DNA from: Flavobacteriales bacterium
GTDB lineage: Bacteria > Bacteroidota > Bacteroidia > Flavobacteriales_D > Crocinitomicaceae
Assembly: GCA_947458985.1 (NCBI GenBank)
Contig: CANHBA010000126.1
Coordinates: 1-6,600, forward strand
Reading direction: 5' to 3'
DNA length: 6,600 bases
Shown here: in pieces, positions 5,746 through 6,600 of the stretch
How positions within the stretch are numbered: position 1 is the stretch's first letter
How the letters are laid out: each line of letters begins with the position of its first letter
Notes under the pieces: model-generated
Databases searched by the model: none
Seen by the model: the letters and a program-made list of their open reading frames with translations, nothing else
Told to the model about the DNA's origin: nothing
Program-made: the position numbers and the translations under genes

Positions 5746-6600
5746 AGCGCAGCGATACAACGGTCAGCTACTTGCACCAGCTTCCAAAAGCCATGGGCAA
5801 CGCCTACTCATTTTAGCCGCACTTTCTGCTCAGTATTGCACCATTGAAAATCTTGGCTCCGACAGCGATACAAAAGCGATGTCAGCCGCGGTTCAACGCA
5901 TTAAAAACAACAGTAATCTAAAAGAAAGCGTATCAATTTCGGTGGGTGAAAGCGGCTTTGCCTTGCGCAGCCTGGCATTTGTAGCCGCAGCTTTTTTTGA
6001 TGCCTATGAACTTACAGGCAAAGGCACACTTCTCAACCGACACCAATGGGCCACTATTCAAGTACTAGAACAATTAGGTTTAAGCGTACGCCATCAAAAC
6101 GGTTTGCTCCCAATTGTTGTGAATGGCTCCATTACCAACACCCAATTAGAAATTGACGCAAGCGAAGGATCGCAATTTGTATCTGGTCTGTTCCTTCTAG
6201 CCGCAAAGCACCCTGGCAATTGGAAAATCGCAATCAAAGAGCTCAGCAGTCGACCTTATTTCGAAATGACCCTCGCCGCTTTGCGCGAATTTGGCTTTCA
6301 ATATGAGCGCAGCAACGACGTTTTCTCCTTTGCAGGAAACCAAGTGCTGTCATGCGCGCAGGCGAAAGTGGAAGGAGACTGGAGCAGCGTGGCTGCACAC
6401 CTTGTCGGCGCGGCAATACGAGGAGAAATAAGTGTTTCAGGTTTAAATCCAGAAAGCTTGCAACCTGACAAAAACCTACTCCATGCACTCGAGCAATTTG
6501 GCGCAAAGTACAATTGGAACAACGGAGAACTAATCCTTTCTGAAAGTAAAAACAAAACACCTTTTGACTTTGATTGTACACAACAACCCGATTTATTCCC
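5735..6600 (+). CDS. aroA: 3-phosphoshikimate 1-carboxyvinyltransferase (EPSP synthase), partial
   Basis: EPSP synthase joins phosphoenolpyruvate to shikimate 3-phosphate, the sixth shikimate-pathway step. The first 288 codons are visible; roughly a third of the protein lies beyond the right edge. Recognisable blocks are ASKSHGQR (16-23, matching the SKSxSNR substrate loop), GESGFALRSL (71-80, the PEP/glyphosate loop region), LTGKGTLLNR (93-102), EGSQFVSGL (144-152, the SSQ block), SSRPYFEMTL (171-180), VEGDWSS (212-218) and QPDLFP (284-289), whose D286 is the likely catalytic Asp. The sequence is divergent from the E. coli enzyme but follows the style found in Bacteroidota. The ATG at 5735 lies inside the 3' end of the DAHP synthase gene (11-bp overlap), implying translational coupling; no separate promoter is visible. 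Confidence 0.92.
   Translation, partial: MQIKAQRYNGQLLAPASKSHGQRLLILAALSAQYCTIENLGSDSDTKAMSAAVQRIKNNSNLKESVSISVGESGFALRSLAFVAAAFFDAYELTGKGTLLNRHQWATIQVLEQLGLSVRHQNGLLPIVVNGSITNTQLEIDASEGSQFVSGLFLLAAKHPGNWKIAIKELSSRPYFEMTLAALREFGFQYERSNDVFSFAGNQVLSCAQAKVEGDWSSVAAHLVGAAIRGEISVSGLNPESLQPDKNLLHALEQFGAKYNWNNGELILSESKNKTPFDFDCTQQPDLF

Noticed and set aside
1..6600. A defence system, mobile element or other novel multi-gene system
   Set aside because: Every gene in the window belongs to a recognised housekeeping family or sits in a typical housekeeping context. There are no transposases, integrases, long terminal repeats, CRISPR repeats or abrupt composition shifts that I can see.

Overview
The window looks like an ordinary chromosomal stretch from a member of the Bacteroidota (Flavobacteriia/Cytophagia-like). 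Four things suggest this: a TAnnTTTG-type -7 promoter element, no recognisable Shine-Dalgarno sequences before the genes, a DAHP synthase with a C-terminal chorismate mutase domain, and an EPSP synthase and RNase Y of the type found in that phylum. The assignment is inferred from protein and promoter style, not from a database match.

Layout. Positions 1-125 hold the last 40 codons of an OmpR/PhoB-family response regulator, on the + strand. Its stop overlaps the start of tsaB (122-790), which makes part of the tRNA t6A-modification machinery. On the - strand, a secreted M23 zinc metallopeptidase (2415 down to 757) runs tail-to-tail into tsaB, and the two reading frames share 34 bp. A short divergent intergenic region (2416-2509) follows. 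It contains a good Bacteroidota promoter facing right, overlapped by a perfect 14-bp palindrome. From 2510 to the right edge five genes lie head-to-tail on the + strand with gaps of 0, 41 and 6 bp and a final 11-bp overlap: a small coiled-coil protein (possible ZapB-like partner), zapA, rny (RNase Y), DAHP synthase/chorismate mutase, and aroA (EPSP synthase, cut off by the window edge).

How the genes fit together. The tight packing suggests one transcript from the promoter near 2483-2490. It would carry FtsZ-ring assembly factors, the membrane-anchored mRNA-decay nuclease, and two shikimate-pathway enzymes. The DAHP synthase/chorismate mutase covers the entry step and the committed step towards phenylalanine and tyrosine, and EPSP synthase covers the penultimate step to chorismate. 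No gene longer than about 20 codons is missing from the gaps, and there is no stretch over 100 bp without a gene.

I see no mobile element, CRISPR array, tRNA, rRNA or evident undescribed multi-gene system. The most interesting non-coding signals are a strong terminator-shaped hairpin with a T-rich tail inside the beginning of the DAHP synthase gene (with a competing upstream pairing partner), and the palindromic, possibly bidirectional promoter core at 2483-2500.
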